This document shows, in pieces, positions 32,497 to 32,918 of a stretch of DNA of 32,918 bases. A program made the position numbers and the translations under genes. The number at the start of each line of letters is the position of its first letter. Within the stretch, counting starts at the first letter, position 1. The notes below the pieces were generated by a model, which saw nothing but the letters and a program-made list of their open reading frames with translations, did no database searches and had not been told where the DNA came from. Origin of the DNA: Oscillospiraceae bacterium (GTDB lineage Bacteria; Bacillota; Clostridia; Oscillospirales; CAG-272); assembly GCA_015063955.1 (NCBI GenBank), contig SVTD01000016.1, forward strand, positions 1-32,918, read 5' to 3'.

Positions 32497-32525
32497 ATTC
32501 TATCAAAATATCCACGGATTGTCAA
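32497..32525 (-). promoter_or_regulatory. Promoter of the second GH123-like gene
   Basis: TTGACA (32525-32520), 17 bp, TAGAAT (32502-32497); the leader repeats AGAAAGGACGGATC seen at the first paralogue. Confidence 0.88.
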
Positions 32526-32573
32526 TGTGCTTTTAAAAGTATGAAAACAGTAATACACTTTCTCTCCCCCCTT

Positions 32574-32662
32574 TAAATTCGGGTTTGTCGGGGAGGAGGA
32601 ACGGGGAGACGCAAAGAACTTTTTTGAAAAAAAGTCCTCTGCACTCTCAAAAAACTTTGAAA
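32574..32662. repeat. Intergenic repeat module, copy B (no insert)
   Basis: It matches the module at 10531-10698 but lacks its 84-base insert: the blocks meet with only CTCT (32637-32640) between AAAGTC and GCACTC. It begins AAATTCGGGTTTGTCGGGGA. No gene lies in 32526-32918. Confidence 0.75.
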
Positions 32663-32672
32663 AAGGGTGGGA

Positions 32673-32797
32673 TAAATTCGGGTTTGTCGGTGTGTTTGCA
32701 CTCACGATATCGTAGGGGAGCGGCTTGCTGCTCCCGCCATCTGCACGCGAACTCAACGTTCAAATTCGGGTTTATCGGTGTGTTTGCACTTGCGATA
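32673..32797. repeat. Direct repeat pair based on AAATTCGGGTTT
   Basis: Two copies of about 34 bases, starting at 32674 and 32762 (88 bp apart), share AAATTCGGGTTT, then x-TCGGTGTGTTTGCACT, then CGATA. Between them is a hairpin GGGAGC/GCTCCC (32715-32734). The core also starts the module at 32574 and resembles words at 1592, 10532 and 10910. Confidence 0.7.
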
Positions 32798-32814
32798 AAC
32801 TGCTACGCTTAACT

Positions 32815-32918
32815 AAAGCCTCCTCTTCTCAGTACCGAAGGTGCTGTGAAGGGGAGGTGGCATCGGTGCAAGCTGAATTGTATTTCTAGTAATTCTTCGG
32901 CACCGATGACGGAAGGGT
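32815..32918. repeat. Multi-hairpin repeat element, cut by the window edge
   Basis: It starts AAAGCCTCC and contains CCTC/GAGG, CAGxACC/GGTxCTG and the stem CATCGGTGC (32861-32869) with GCACCGATG (32900-32908). The ending GACGGAAGGGT fits an AAAGCCTCC...GAGGTGGC...GACGGAGGG repeat type that I recall from Oscillospirales genomes; its end may lie outside. Confidence 0.7.

Overview
The window looks like chromosomal DNA of an uncultured gut-type Clostridia, probably Oscillospirales or a relative. The signs are a Gram-positive T-box riboswitch ahead of valS, strong AGGAGG-type ribosome binding sites, consensus sigma-A promoters, Firmicute gene families (DnaD and DnaC/DnaI-like replication proteins, a YwlE-like phosphatase, a CarD-like regulator), dockerin-bearing secreted hydrolases, and the GC-rich hairpin repeats common between genes in this order. 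The assignment is an inference; no rRNA is present.

Layout. (1) 1-1708: 5' part of valS on the minus strand, its T-box leader and promoter, with a palindromic repeat between the T-box terminator and valS. (2) 1709-3171: a small metallophosphoesterase and an aldo/keto reductase on the plus strand. (3) 3259-8483, minus strand: seven genes of phage virion origin (scaffold, N4-gp56-type major capsid protein, a 75-residue protein, head-tail adaptor, beta-rich tail nozzle/stabilisation-like protein, a 63-64-residue protein, and a LysM protein with a virion-type domain). No portal, terminase, integrase, lysis or replication gene is present. It sits cleanly between chromosomal genes and all its frames are open, so it is either a remnant or a domesticated capsid cassette; this is the most interesting region. 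(4) 8685-10386: a RumA/RlmD-type rRNA methyltransferase and a hypothetical gene. (5) 10387-10969: non-coding, packed with hairpins and repeat modules. (6) 10970-14659, minus: dnaD, dnaC/dnaI, a lipoprotein and a TIM-barrel sugar isomerase. (7) 14941-18129, minus: dCMP deaminase, lipoprotein, LMW (probably arginine) phosphatase, rimI, tsaD, tightly packed or overlapping. (8) 18221-20642, minus: monoacylglycerol-lipase-like hydrolase and glycerol kinase, behind a promoter with a 12-bp palindrome at the predicted start site. (9) 20776-20940: tRNA-Glu(CTC) behind five A-tracts spaced exactly 10 bp. (10) 20976-23837 and 29702-32467: two paralogous secreted GH123/DUF4091-like proteins with CxxC modules and dockerins, under near-identical promoters. 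(11) Between them: the queA-miaA-mntP-pyridoxamine kinase operon (minus), xpt-ydcF (plus), and a CarD-like regulator whose leader holds a terminator-like hairpin. (12) 32468-32918: promoter of the second paralogue and further repeats.

Working together: the lipase and GlpK make a simple glycerol-salvage pair (acylglycerol to glycerol to glycerol 3-phosphate). queA, miaA, tsaD and valS are tRNA modification or charging genes; rlmD and rimI act on the ribosome. The two dockerin hydrolases imply that the genome encodes cohesins elsewhere. All calls come from reading the sequence; no database search was run.
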